In this document: positions 31,323-43,195 of the stretch, piece by piece | How positions within the stretch are numbered: position 1 is the stretch's first letter | Layout of the letters: each line of letters begins with the position of its first letter | From: Pelargonium nanum | Taxonomy: Eukaryota > Streptophyta > Magnoliopsida > Geraniales > Geraniaceae | Direction of reading: 5' to 3' | NCBI GenBank assembly: GCA_036897485.1 | Contig: JAYMTF010000235.1 | Coordinates: 1-43,533 of the forward strand | Length of the DNA stretch: 43,533 nucleotides | Notes under the pieces: generated by a model | Database searches by the model: none | What the model was told of the DNA's origin: nothing | Seen by the model: the letters and a program-made list of their open reading frames with translations, nothing else | Made by a program: the position numbers and the translations under genes

Positions 31323-34120
31323 ATGATGATGGCCAGTGGAACCAATAAAGGCCGAAACTCCGCCGGTAACCACCACTACCAGATCCCGTGCACCCGCACC
31401 CACCAGATTGGCGCTCTCCTCCTTGTCGCCGCCACCTTCTTCCTCACCAGGCTGCTCTCTCCCTGCTCTCTCCTCACTCACCAGATCCCTACTTCATCGT
31501 CACACCACAATGTCTTCAAATCCGACGCCGCCTCTCTCTCCTGGCCCCAACGCGGTTACGGCACCCACCTCTCCCTCAGAATCTACGTCTACGACGAGAA
31601 CGAGATCGATGGCCTCAAAGAGTTGCTCTATGGAAGGGACGGCAAGATCACCGCCGATGCTTGCCTCAAAGGCCAGTGGGGGACTCAGGTTGGCTCGCCT
31701 AATTTGTCAATTTGATGTGTGTTTGTGCTGAATTGTGATGCTTGAAACAACTTGCAATTTTCTTTTTGAATCGTTGTCTGTTTGGTTGCTGAGAAAATTA
31801 AGTAACTGAGGAAACTGAAGAATCAATGCCATTGTTTGAAACTAATTAATATGACAGATTCATTAGAACTTCATTTGGGTGCTTCCAGGTTATTGGAACA
31901 TACATTCTATTAAAATTTATGTTGATTATTGTTTGGGTGATGAGAAAATAACTAATGGCATTGACATAATTTGGGATGTGAAAGTAACATATTCCTTGGA
32001 AGTTGGTATGTTCTTTCTATTGGTTGCTGCTAATTGTAGGAACAGAGAAGGGATTGAATTGCTATATGATATATAACAATGCTAGGAATTTAGTTTGTGC
32101 CTATATAATGTATTAATAGGATTATTATTTGTGGGATTTATAGAGTTTCTGATGTTGTTGGTGGGCTTTAACAATACTTTGCATTTTGAGTCTCTTTGGT
32201 TTCTGAGAGGAGAAAGATAAGGAAATCATCAGGCTAACATGCTTTGAAGCAAACAACGGGGTAAAAAAGAGTTTGAATTAACTAGTATAACATACTTTGA
32301 GTAGTATATTGATATAAAGAAAGAAAAAAATGGAAAGTGGTTGTTTCTTTTTCGGTCTAAACCATGAGGTTCCTGAGAGAACCCGCAAACTCGCGGTTAG
32401 CACCTTTAAGCCGTTTTACCACACTCAGACTAATCCTCATTTGAGGGTATGTCACAGTGAAAGCCCATCGCTCTCCCCAGGGGTGCGTTGACTTAGTTTC
32501 GTTTTACTTGTGTTTAAGTTTAGAGGTTGTAGAGGAATTCAATTATTTTATAATATGATACGGTGTCCTAACCTATCAAATGTAGGTTAAAATACACCGG
32601 CTGCTTCTAAGATCAAAGTTTCGGGCAAGAAAAAAGGAGGATGCAGATCTTTTCTTTGTTCCAACCTATGTGAAGTGTGTTCGGATGATGGGAGGTCTTA
32701 GTGACAAAGAAATCAACCAGACTTATGTCAAGGTGAGAAATCTTCTGTATTTTTACCTAAATGTATACATCATCCATTCTTTCGTAAGTAATCATATTAG
32801 GTTCTGGTTTGCTCTTATTCCAACAGTTTCTTTCAGGTTTTAAGCCAAATGCCATACTTCAGACGATCTGGAGGCCGTGACCACATATTTGTCTTCCCCA
32901 GGCATGATTTTTTTCTTTCAATTATTCATATCTTCCATGATAATGTGGATACAAAATTTTGAATGTAAATATGCAAATGATAACTGATATGCACGTGAAC
33001 TCACTAGTTTTTACTTTATTTACTTGTTGAATGAAATTCCATTTCTGAAGTACAATTTTTTTTTTTTGGATCTATGCTTGCTTTTTCACTAAACTACAGC
33101 GGCGCTGGAGCTCACTTGTTTCGCTCATGGGCAACATACTTAAATCGTTCCATAATTCTTACTCCTGAGGTACTATGCTTTCTTTCAACTTTTATGTGAT
33201 TCAAATGGAATGCATATCTTGATAACTTAAGGAGATGAGATGGGTTACTTTTCAGCATTGCTTTATGTGTATGTGCAGGGGGATCGAACTGACAAGCGAG
33301 ATACAAGTGCCTTCAATACATGGAAAGATATCATCATTCCTGGAAACATTGATGACGGGATGACTACTGGGGCTAATCTTGTACAGCCTCTGCCTTTATC
33401 GAAGAGGAAGTATTTGGCTAACTTTTTAGGTCGTGCCCAAAATAAGGTTGGTCGTCTTCAATTGATACAACTTGCCAAGCAATTTCCAGATAAGGTATGC
33501 CATCTCTATTGAGTTTTCTATAATATTATTGGAGTAGTCTCATTGGTAGTTAGAGTTAGTTAGCTATATAAAAAAAATTATTTATCTTTTGCACTCTTGT
33601 CCATGTTTGATCATTGTGTCATTTGTTTTTGGCTAATCTGTGGAACAAAGCTCAAAAATTTTTTTTGGATGCATTTACTTTTCCTTACTCTAGAATATGT
33701 AATCATCTGTTATAGTAGCAATGCCAACATAACCGTCTTTAAAGTAAATATTCTGCAAACTCTCCAAACGGTATATATTCCATAATTTTTCACTGTATTA
33801 ATACTTGTTAGATTATAAGATATTAAGGTGTGTTGTTAAAGCAATATTATTGATATTTATTTCCTTAAACTTTCATATTTATGAGTATTTTCAGCTTGGA
33901 AATACACTCGCATGCACTTTTTAATTATCATTATATCGCATTTCCTACATAGACTATGGTATTAATATTATGAGCAGTTGGAGTCTCCAGAGTTGAAGTT
34001 TAGTGGCCCAGACAAATTGGGAAGGAGAGAATATTTTCAACACCTTCAAAATGCCAAGTTCTGCCTCGCTCCACGTGGAGAGTCATCGTGGACTCTTCGC
34101 TTTTACGAGTCTTACTTTGT

Positions 34121-34177
<57 letters not shown>

Positions 34178-34680
34178 GTGTGGTTGGAGATTTGAAAGAA
34201 TGTAATTGTTTTTGCATGAACAGGAATGTGTTCCAGTGATACTGTCGGATCAAGTAGAATTACCATTTCAGAATGTCATTGATTACAGCCAGCTTTCAAT
34301 CAAATGGCCATCAACACGAACAGGCCCACAACTTTTGGAGTACCTAGAATCAATACCAGGTCAAGTACAACTGTACAACACCCTGTTATCCGTCTTTCTT
34401 CACTCCCTACTACTGTTATTTTCTTCCTGCTGATTATTGTACTTTTTCAGATGAAGATATAGAAGGAATGATAGCGCGTGGCAGACAAGTGCGGTGCATG
34501 TTTGTGTATTCCCCAGAGTTGGAACCTTGTTCAGCAATGCAAGGAATAATGTGGGAACTTCAGAGGAAAGTGAGGCAGTTTCACCAGTCAGTTGAAACAT
34601 TCTGGCTGCACAATGGATCCATTGTTAATAGAAACTTGGTTGAGTTCTCGAACTGGAAACCTCCCATGCCTTTGCCTTGA
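31323..34680 (+). CDS. exostosin-family (GT47) glycosyltransferase
   Basis: Likely Golgi type II membrane glycosyltransferase acting on cell-wall polysaccharide or glycoprotein. Exons: 31323-31688, 32586-32732, 32837-32901, 33100-33169, 33279-33494, 33978-34121, 34224-34359, 34451-34680; 457 residues, phases close. One membrane segment (IGALLLVAATFFLTRLL, about 29-45) follows a short cytosolic tail. Exostosin landmarks: LRIYVYDE (85-92), DADLFFVP (141-148), GRDHIFVFPSGAG (184-196), FCLAPRGES (316-324), then CVPVILSDQVELPF. The C-terminal half resembles my memory of Arabidopsis At3g57630 (EXAD, extensin arabinosylation), but no EGF-like region is present, so the acceptor is unassigned. Three in-frame ATGs (31323, 31326, 31329) compete as start. 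The intron after exon 3 uses a GC donor. Confidence 0.92.
34123..34174 (+). repeat. (CT)26 tract directly after a splice donor
   Basis: A pure 52-bp CT repeat begins at the second base of the 102-bp intron 6 of the GT47 gene, so the donor reads GTG|GTCTCTCT. It ends in CACAG at 34178, which looks like a strong acceptor, while the acceptor required by the reading frame is CATGAACAG ending at 34223. Confidence 0.92.
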
Positions 34681-35898
34681 TTATGCTCGGAAATGTTATT
34701 TTCCATGTTTCGCGGACAACACTTCACCTTAGTGTACAACTTCCAATCCTTGGCCATGGTTGCCATCAAGTTTTGACAAGAGCCACAAATTTAGCTGAGG
34801 TTGTTGACCATTCTCACCAGTAGATTTTGTATTACTTTATAATGTATAGACACTTGAGATAAACACATGAAGCATGATGTACCATAGAGATTGATAATGA
34901 GAATGTTAGGTGGTCTGTTTTTGCCTTTCCATGGCCATTTAATTAATTCATGAGAAGCTGTAACCGCAATCACTCCTGTTGCACAAAGTGCAAAAATGAA
35001 TGTGTGATTCATAAAAAGAAGTCTTTTTATAGTCTTCTAGTATTTTGGGGCCAGTGCCACTCATCTTTAGTTACATGGCGCCATGTCATCATCTCGTCTT
35101 ACTGTTGCAAGAATAAAGGTATGTTTTTTTAACACAAAAATTTATATTTTATTACTTTAAATAAGACTATAACAAAGGCAAACATGACAAAGAGATCGAT
35201 GACCTAATTAACTCGTGGGTCACTCGGTTCGCACACCAACCCGAAAATAGAAAACTGACATGAGCCACAATAGCTAAAACATCATGAATAATCAAACCAA
35301 AAGCACTAGATTCCTCACCATCAGCCTGAATATTCAAGTTGAAGGGACTGAAATCCTCTCATTTAACCTGAAGAGCACGAACAGTTGGCAACGGTTGCAC
35401 TTGAAGTTTAAGCCGACCACGTGGAGTGCTCTGTCAATCGCCTCTCGTCATCATCGTGTATGTCATCTTATTAAACAACAAACTCAATGGCTAAATTGAT
35501 GACTCTGAACAAATCACCGCCTTCCAACTTTGGTTCACAAGGACATAAAAGTCATGGCATCTTCTCAACCAAATTCAAAGAAATTAAGATTCACGTGACT
35601 GACTTCACTACAAAAGTTAGAATGCAATGCACCTACTCCCATTTTCAAATTCCCCATAAATGCATTGCATTGCATTGGATACCAACTACAAGTCAACAAA
35701 TGGAATTCAGATCTTTTCTTCAAAATAAATCATAACCTGTGACTTAGTATTTGACAAATATCAACTGTAAAAACAACACAAATATTTTTACATCTATTCA
35801 TTCTCACATGAATGATAAAATCAAACCCACCCTTTTTTTTCCTTAATTAATTACAACTGACCTGGTAAACACTACAAAAGCCAGGACATAGACAAGAT
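34681..35898. other. convergent intergenic region, GT47 and kinase 3' ends
   Basis: The GT47 gene and the minus-strand kinase face each other across 1.2 kb. This holds both 3' untranslated regions and a LINE-type RNase H-like remnant. No further gene was recognised. Confidence 0.6.
35190..35345 (-). pseudogene. fragment of RNase H-like (RVT_3) domain, LINE-type
   Basis: The minus strand reads without a stop as a stretch including ESSAFGLIIHDVLAIV, then HVSFLFSGWCANRVTHELI. This resembles the C-terminal part of the plant RNase H-like domain RVT_3, where a D/E-rich helix is followed by VxFxxxxRxANxxAHxLA. That domain is common at the end of plant LINEs and in stand-alone host ORFs. Only about 50 residues are visible and no start or reverse transcriptase is near, so it is a fragment. 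Confidence 0.45.
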
Positions 35899-38379
35899 TC
35901 ATATGAACTTGGGTTTCGGAACTGGAGAAGATGTATTCGGATGGGTAGGACCAAGCTTGTGAATCCAATTACTGCGGCCTTTCTTGTGATCTTGGGAAGT
36001 CGGGTTTTGTACCAGATTCAGCGTCCCATCTTGAGCAAGCGAAAGCTCAAACTGCTCTAATACTTTAACAACCTGACAGAACTCTGGCCTCTTCTCCGCC
36101 TGAAAGGACCAGCATTGCTCAATTAAGGCTCGCATGGCAGGCGGGCAATCCCCTGGCATAACAGGCCTCAAATTCTGAAACATACCGATCTTCAGATGTT
36201 AGAATCGAACATGGAAAATTATTTGTTCAATTTTGGAGCTAAATTACCATTCTAATTGCTGGACATTTTAGGCGCCATTTTGTATAGAAAACTTTGTACA
36301 AAAATTGGGACATTTAGCATTTTTCAATAGGTATTCGCCGTGGTAATCCACATGGCGAATACATATTTCATAATTTTGTAGTTTAAAACTAATTTTAACA
36401 AATAACAACTCGACATATATGATGCCACCACCCTCTCCGCGCCCGATTTATGACATATTGATAGAATAATTTCATGATATAAAATATTGATTTCTAATGG
36501 TGAATGCCATTTTCCGAATATACCCAGCAATCGAACTTCGCTACATATAACGACTTACAACTCCACAGTCATGCGAGATAATCAATTTAAAGTTGAAAAT
36601 TATATGGCGCCTAAAATGTCCAGCAATTAGAAGATCACTGAGTTCTCACAAGCAAAGTACAAAAAATCAGCATAGGGATATTCAATTTCAATGTCATTGG
36701 TTATATCATGCTATAGGTTGTCTGGAAGCATATTCTGAATTTATTCACGATAAAAACTAAGTTCAGAATTAACTCTTAGACAGAACTCGGAAGCATAAAT
36801 TGTGTCTACGAATGAACCATGATAAAAATCGAAATTGAGTGCCAAAAAGCTCACACAAAGAATGAAGGATGGTCACAGAAGTGTTTGATATCATTACAAA
36901 TGCATAAAATGGGTGTGGACATGGAGCATAAAATTCAGGTACGTACCTTATTCACTACCGCAAAAGCAGCTTGGATGGGAGTCATATCCTCATATGGAAT
37001 TGTACCAGCAGCCATTTCCCATAAGATGAGTCCAAAACTGTACACATCCACCTTCCGCCCATAGGGCTTTTTTCTTATCATCTCAGGTGCCATCCAACGA
37101 TAAGTTCCTGGATCATCGGCCAAAGAATCACAGTATGCCTCCTCACAAGCTATTCCAAAATCAGCAATTTTTAGATGGCATTCTTCATCAATAAGAACAT
37201 TCTCGGGTTTAAGGTCCCGATGAATGACACCTTGAGAATGAATATATTCCATTCCACGTGCAATGTCCAGAGCAACTGTAATCAATTTTTGCAGGGAAAG
37301 AGATTTATGCTCCAACTTGTGCAGGTATGCCCTCAAAGAACCCTTGGATAAATATTCAGTAATCACACAGTAAACTGGTGGCTTTCTGCACGCTGCTACA
37401 AACTGTTTTCTCATATCAAAATAAAGATGTAAGAAGCACTTCTGGAACAAAGATATCTCAAAAAGTTTTCATGAATCAATGACCTAGTATTATCTCTTAT
37501 CTTGAGCATAGAATTCAGAACTAAATGAAATTACTCGACCGTTCATCAAACACAAGAATTAAAAAATAAATGACCTCTCTGAAAAGCAAATTATATGACC
37601 AAATAATGTATCAAATGGGAGTATGATAAGAATTCGATCACCTTTATGACATTTTGATGTTGAAGCCGAGACAGAAGGGTAACTTCTCTATTGAACTGTT
37701 TCTCTAAACGAGCGGCTAATGCTCCATTTTCGTCATCATCGGGTGCCCTGATAATCTTCACTGCAACAGGCTCATCTTCATAGATCCCATGATAAAGCCG
37801 GCTATGTGCTCCGTGGGCAAACCTAAGCCCAAGAAAAAGCTTAGAGAGATCCACACTCCATTCATCAGCAGTTTCCACAGCAGTTACTCGTCCTCCGCCA
37901 TGATCAAAATACTTGGTCCAAGACGAATCCTTTCTACTTTTCATTTTATCATAACCCTTCATCAAACCAAAGTGCCTAAGTGGGCTAGTATTCGAGGAAG
38001 AATCCGATGCCTTAGTTTCTTGCAACTCCTTATTAACGAACTTCCCCTTAATTCCTTTCTCAGCAGGATCTCTTCTACGAGGATGTGGAGTCGAGAACCT
38101 CCTACGCAAGGACCGAGCTTCCTTGAAGGTATCAGAAAGAACAGTTTCCGGTAAAGGGGACAATGATCTTTGCTTGTTAGTAACTGGATTTCGCTGAACC
38201 GGTGAATCAATCTGAACAGATTTGAAATTAGCTGAAGTTGGCCTTGACTTCAATCCTGCATTGCTATCAGACCGAACAGAAAAAGGAATCGAGGAGACCA
38301 ATCTTGACGAATCCATGCGATGACAAACAGTATGAGAAAACTTTGTTCTCCTAATCCAAGAAGTAGATTCTTCCTCCAT
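35899..38379 (-). CDS. Raf-like MAPKKK-type protein kinase, group C
   Basis: Cytosolic Ser/Thr (dual-specificity type) kinase, 489 residues. Exons in coding order: 38379-37642, 37402-36947, 36174-35899; each joins in phase 0. The N-terminal 180 residues are basic and serine-rich, starting MEEESTSWIRRTKFSHTVCH, a signature I associate with the plant Raf-like C kinases near Arabidopsis At5g58950 and At3g46930 (HT1-related). Kinase landmarks: glycine-rich loop region FAHGAHSRLYHG (188-199, in which the usual GxGxxG is degenerate), catalytic lysine in VAVKI (K208), E232, HRDLKPEN (307-314), DFG (327-329), APE (351-353), then GTIPYEDM and RPEF. The tail ends VPKPKFI. All catalytic residues are present, so it is probably active. 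The substrate is not predictable. Confidence 0.94.
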
Positions 38380-39720
38380 TTTCTTCCCCTAATTCAATCT
38401 TCAAAACCCTAAATAGGATTCAACCTCGGACCCAAACCTGATCACACAATTCTATTATTAACTAGATGACAAACAGAGCTAAAAATCCCTCTTTCCTCCT
38501 CTTTACAAAGCTCAGCATCTTGTTTGCTGCCTTCTTCTCATCTTCTGCATTAATCCTCAATTCTCTACTTCCCCATACACTGCCACCATCATCGTTTGTT
38601 AGCCACTTTATGCATCTCGACTAGGTCACACCTCGAAACCCTCACTGTAAATCAAACAGAAAACAAAAAACAAATTTTTTGAGCTCATGCAATGAAATTG
38701 TAGATTACATGGAACTAGCAATTGAAAAATGAGAGGGCTAAAATTACACTTGAGGTCATCAAAACTAGTCCACACACAGAATCAAAATCCAAACATTAAA
38801 AAACCATGTACAATCCTTTGAAATGAAACCCTTAAAAGATCACTGGATTCAACACCATACAAGCAAGAACTGACAAGTATATTCCGGACTAACTAGGAGT
38901 CCAACTTATAGTCATAGGAGGAAGAAGAAGAAGAAGAAGAAGAAGAAGAAGAAGAAGAAGAAGAAGAAGAAGAAAGACAAACTTAATTTACCTATTCTAG
39001 CATTTTGTAAACGACAAATCGCATGGAAACAAGACTTAATATAGATCAGCCCATGCCCGACCCATCCTGCATATTTGTAAAGAAGTTACAGTTAACCCAA
39101 CACAACCCACAACCCAAAGTCAGAGCAGAACACTACAGAAATCCCAAATCAGAGAGGCTAGGAAGCTGGAAAGATTAAAGTCGCCTAATCTACATGTTCT
39201 TAAACGAAATTTGCAGAGACCAAACCCAGTATAAAAACAAAGGAAATGAAAATTGCGAGACACTGTAACTCTAAACAGAGCTCTCCTAGCTCAGCGTGTT
39301 ACATCCCAGATTCAATACCAACCCATTAATACCCAGAAGTCAAAATCAATTTTTTTAAGAACCCTAGATCAAGCTCACCAATTCAGGCATGTTCCACACA
39401 AATTAGACACCAACCCAACAAACCCAGAGAACAAAAATCACAAAAGGAACCCAAAAATATCAAGCACAGGCCAAAACCTGCCTCTCTAAACTGGCAGTAA
39501 AAGTAAAATAGTTATATCCCAGAAGAGGAAACACAAAATTATCTGCTATCACATCAGTGAGCAGAAAAATCAAAAGCAAACGAACCTGTGATTTTGATCT
39601 TGTGTAGTGGTTGGCGATGAAGATGAGAGGAAGGAGAAGAAGGAAAAGGAAGGTGGACTTTAGAATTGGTATTGGTAGTCGTATCGTAGACGAGTGTAAT
39701 TGAGAGAGAGAGAGAGAGAG
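38380..39720 (-). promoter_or_regulatory. kinase 5' leader with probable UTR intron, and promoter
   Basis: On the minus strand a pyrimidine-rich stretch (39690-39586) ends in CACAG|GTTCG, a good donor at 39585. A matching acceptor, TGATTTACAG|TGAGGG, exists at 38645/38644. This predicts a first non-coding exon ending at 39586 and a 941-bp leader intron. The second leader exon (38644-38380) contains, on the plus strand, AAACCCTAA (near 38404), a telobox-like word. Splice sites are inferred from motif only. Confidence 0.5.
38920..38975. repeat. (GAA)n microsatellite in kinase leader intron
   Basis: About 18 GAA/AAG units in a nearly pure run, (TTC)n on the coding strand of the kinase gene, inside the predicted leader intron. 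Such triplet runs are length-variable. Confidence 0.93.
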
Positions 39721-39722
39721 AG
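39702..39722. repeat. (GA)n run at the kinase promoter
   Basis: Ten GA units, (CT)n on the kinase strand, just upstream of the predicted first leader exon. Its position fits a pyrimidine patch near the transcription start. Confidence 0.88.
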
Positions 39723-41036
39723 ATTCCGTGGACCCGACAATTTGGCAGAGATCATTATCAATGAGTGTGCGTGTATGTACGTACGTACACACGGATTGAT
39801 AATACAGTACGTTGAATTTTTTTTAAGAGGTAACAAAACTCATTGAAGTTCAGAAGATTTTGGAGATGGTGGAGCACAATTTTAGTAAGGAATCATCCAA
39901 GTGATTCTACTGTTTGAAAGAGTTAGAAACCATAAAAGATTGTTTTTTTTTTTTTTCCTTTTTGTACCCAGATCCTGCCACAAATGGCTAATTGTAATAT
40001 TTTAGTTAATCTTCAATGTGTTGTGGTTCTTTTATTTTAGTTTTTACATGATATCTCGAGTTACTCGATCTCGAGAAGTATCGTTCGTTTATTTGCTAGG
40101 GTGCTGCACTTTCGGTCTCAAGGAGTTGTCTAATGGTTATTCAAGCCTATCAGATCGGGTAAAAATGCTAAAAGAGGGTTTAGATGTAACCCTCTAGTAA
40201 GTGAAACGTTAGTTGAGCGGTTGAGCTTTCAGTCATTTAATTGCTAGTCCATAAGCACGAGACTGAGATCTATAAACTTTGGCAACTGCAATAAGAGTTG
40301 AGAATTATACATTTTTATGTTAAACATCATAGATCAAGTTAGAAAATTTGAAGCAGTCATTGCTACAAATAGTGCAGAAAGTTTTGGTGACAAGACATAG
40401 AGCGAAAGAGACGGGGCTATTGATTCTTCTTCTTAAGAATCTACTCCTGCTAAAACACATCAGACTAAGGTGTGTGAGCCGTCGAACTCGAATTGAATGT
40501 TGAAATTAGATGTCATCTATGAAAATTTTATGAAATTGATGAGGCGACATCTTGAAAAAGCTCATGAGGGTTAGCACAATATAGAAATTTAGCACAAGAG
40601 TCTTCTCATATATTTACCGAGATGGTGCAGAATAACCAGTTCAGGCCTAAGAGATTCTAGCTAAAGAGGTGGATATAATTATCTTTAAAATGACGTAAAC
40701 CTTTAATTCTACATATTTGGCTTTTTCTCGGAACACAACGACTAATGTCATTGTAACTTATAACCACACGTAAAAAAACAACCAACTGCTCATAAAGGTA
40801 ATGCAATGAACGACATGTGGAACCGTTTCTTGAGAAACGTAACCTTTAGGAACATCGAATAGAGTCCCACCAGTGTATCCAATAGCTCATCATGATTTTC
40901 AAAAGAATCCACATAACCGTTTTAAAACTTGTAGATAGGACAGTCATTGAATCTCTCAAAGGACATTTTAATTTAAGATCTAAATATAATAAGTTTTCAC
41001 AAATGAATGTAGAAGTTGTTACTTCGAATGATATAA
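39723..41036. other. gene-free interval upstream of the kinase
   Basis: AT-rich sequence with a T run at about 39942-39957 and no ORF that resembles a protein. No element ends, RNA gene or strong regulatory motif was identified. Confidence 0.55.
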
Positions 41037-42027
41037 GCCTATGTTTGGTACATAGGAATGCACTGGAATGTGACGCTCATTTCAGCATTTTCATTCCTTT
41101 CACATGTTTAGTAGAAGTAGAAATGCCTGGAAAGCTCATTCTTGAGGAGAGCTCATTCTTGAGGAGAGCTCATTCTTGAGGAGAGCCCATTCCAGCTTTT
41201 TACATGAAAATCATTCCTCTTTTCAACCTAAGGAATGGTCATTCCAGCTTCTGCTGGAATGAAACTTAAAACGTAAAATTACTAAAATACTATTGTCTCT
41301 AACTATATTTTTATACATGATATAAAAATTAAACTTAAATCGTATATTAATATTATGCAACAATAAAACAGTAAAAATAACTTCATCACATTACAAAATT
41401 CACATATGTAAATTAAATTTCAGATTGTTTAACCAGTACATGTGTTGATACAAGTTTTGAAAAATAAAAATATTGTTTTCAAATTTAATCGGTAAGTAAG
41501 TGAAAATTGATAAGTGAATAAAAAAAGTTATAAGGTTAAAATAACATTACGAAATTTACATTTACAAATCAAGTTTTAAATTATTTGAACGATGGATACG
41601 GGTAAATACGACTTTCAAAAACTATTGTTTTGAAATTTAAATTTTAAAAAGCGAACACCAAAAAACGAGTCGATAACATTATGAAATTCACTTATAAAAA
41701 TCAGGTATTGAGTTGTTTAGACAATACGAACTAAATACGAGTTTCGAAAAGTAATATTATTAAATTATGTTCAATATTTGCATATACTTAAAAATAATGT
41801 ACGGTACTTATGTTGAAATTATTAAACATAAAAAATGATGTAAAAGAAATTAATTTTAGTATATAAAAATAATTTTAGTTATAATTTTTCAACCTAAAAT
41901 AAAAACTGAACTTGGGTTATACCAAACATATGATATGGAATGACCATTCAAGCTAGAATAGCATTCTAGCATGAATGCTCATTCCATTCCTTTCCATTTA
42001 ATTTCATTACAGTGTACCAGACGTAGC
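41037..42027. mobile_element. probable long MITE with GCCTATGTTTGGTAC ends
   Basis: The left end is GCCTATGTTTGGTACATAGG. The right end, read inward, is GCTACGTCTGGTACACTG. These are imperfect terminal inverted repeats. The subterminal parts on both sides are rich in GGAATG and CATTCC words in opposite orientation. Both flanks carry ATAA directly at the ends, a possible short duplication. The centre is very AT-rich and has no transposase. The (T)GTTTGGTAC-type terminus is common among plant Harbinger- and hAT-type MITEs; the superfamily is not settled here. Confidence 0.6.
41133..41183 (+). repeat. three perfect 17-bp tandem units within the MITE
   Basis: AGCTCATTCTTGAGGAG occurs three times head to tail (41133-41149, 41150-41166, 41167-41183), followed by a partial fourth AGCCCATTC. 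The copies are identical, so the amplification is recent relative to the element. Confidence 0.95.
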
Positions 42028-42881
42028 ATAATAATTCCTCGTAGAAAAAAACTTGATCTAAAAAAGGAATACATCCACCACTACAACAATATCTTTAATG
42101 ATGTGCTAGGCCAATAAATTTGAGGTGTTCAAGATTAGGATAAAATCTTTTTCTTTTTTTTAAAGAAAGGATAAATTCTTCCTATGAGTAACTTGAGCCA
42201 AGTTTAAGTATTCATGCCATGATGACTGGATATGTCTTAAAATATTTAAACTCTTTTATAATCGTCACAAAATGACTCTTTCATTTTGCCACGTCGTGAC
42301 ATATTGATAAGTTTTTAGAAGATTTGCCACCTCTACGACATTTAAACATATGACACAATATCACCTTATCATTCAATGGCCCCTTTAAAAACTACAAAAT
42401 TTGATTCATCAACCTATCTTTAGGCTTCACTTGGTTATCTAACTCTACTTTTTATAATTCAATGTGAAAATAGTTAAAACTTTTGCAAATCGCAACAAAT
42501 ATTAAATCTAGCAAAGAAAAGAAAAAAATAAATAATTATTACAACAAATAATTTGAAATCATAGTGAATAGCTTCAAAATTATGAGAAATTAGAGAGCCA
42601 CCAACCATACTAAAAATAAAAAAAAATAATTTTTTTTATATTAAAAATAAAAATATTGAATCCACCAAAACCAAATGATTTTATCTTAATATCTGTGCGG
42701 TGTCGTTTTAGCGGATTAGAGCACATTTGTAGATACGTTGAAGACGAACCCGGCTAGGCCAGATTCGACGACGGCGGTGGTAGTCGCCGGCCAGATCCGG
42801 TGAGTCCACATCTGGTAATGCAATTTGGAGAAGAAACGGCTCGCGTCAACCCAGATTTGTTTCAGTTTTTGATCTATAGAA
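42028..42881. other. gene-free interval and ORC2 promoter and leader
   Basis: AT-rich to about 42700, then an abrupt GC rise (GACGACGGCGGTGGTAGTC and on) that marks the ORC2 leader. No ORF or mobile-element end was recognised in the AT-rich part. TCCGGTGAGTCC at about 42797 could be a splice donor in the leader, but no partner was chosen. Confidence 0.5.
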
Positions 42882-43013
42882 ATGGAGATGAATGAAGCTG
42901 TAGAGGAAGAAGAGTTTGGATTCTCGAGAAACTATTTTCTGGCAAAAGAGTTGGCCGGTCCGGGAAAGAAATCAACGTCTAAACTCTCCGACATCAATGT
43001 CGTTGATGAACAA
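42882..43013 (+). CDS. ORC2: origin recognition complex subunit 2, first coding exon
   Basis: Subunit of the six-part complex that marks replication origins and loads MCM helicase in the nucleus. One exon of 44 codons is visible: [20 protein letters not shown], then [15 protein letters not shown] and SDINVVDEQ, ending at a donor CAA|GTTCTC. Acidic start, [13 protein letters not shown] and the IDVVDEQ-type end match plant ORC2 N-termini as I recall them, where the next residues are ELRAAAS. No sequence coding for that continuation is found before the window ends, so the intron exceeds 520 bp. Reading through would stop six codons later, which supports splicing. Only the N-terminal tip is seen, so the call rests on a short match. 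Confidence 0.8.
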
Positions 43014-43195
43014 GTTCTCACCTTTCGTTTCTGATCTTTACTTGCCTCTCTTTTTCCAAGTGGCTTTTTGAACTAAGGTATGCACTATTTTCTTCTTTTA
43101 CTGATGCTTGTTGGTTGGAGTTGCAAAAGATTCAGTATTGTTGTATTTTGCACAAGTAGTGTTTCTGTATTGACTATTGAGTGCCCGGAATTTCA

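Noticed and set aside
31336-31731. Alternative-frame ORFs over GT47 exon 1
   Set aside because: They are proline/serine-rich shadows of a GC-rich exon. Only the frame starting at 31323 continues in phase into conserved exostosin sequence.
37789-38154. Plus-strand ORF opposite the kinase N-terminal exon
   Set aside because: It is antisense to a conserved coding exon and has no similarity of its own.
38920-38975. Triplet run considered as a coding poly-Glu/Lys or poly-Phe tract
   Set aside because: No conserved ORF spans it, and its place between good leader splice sites fits an intronic microsatellite.
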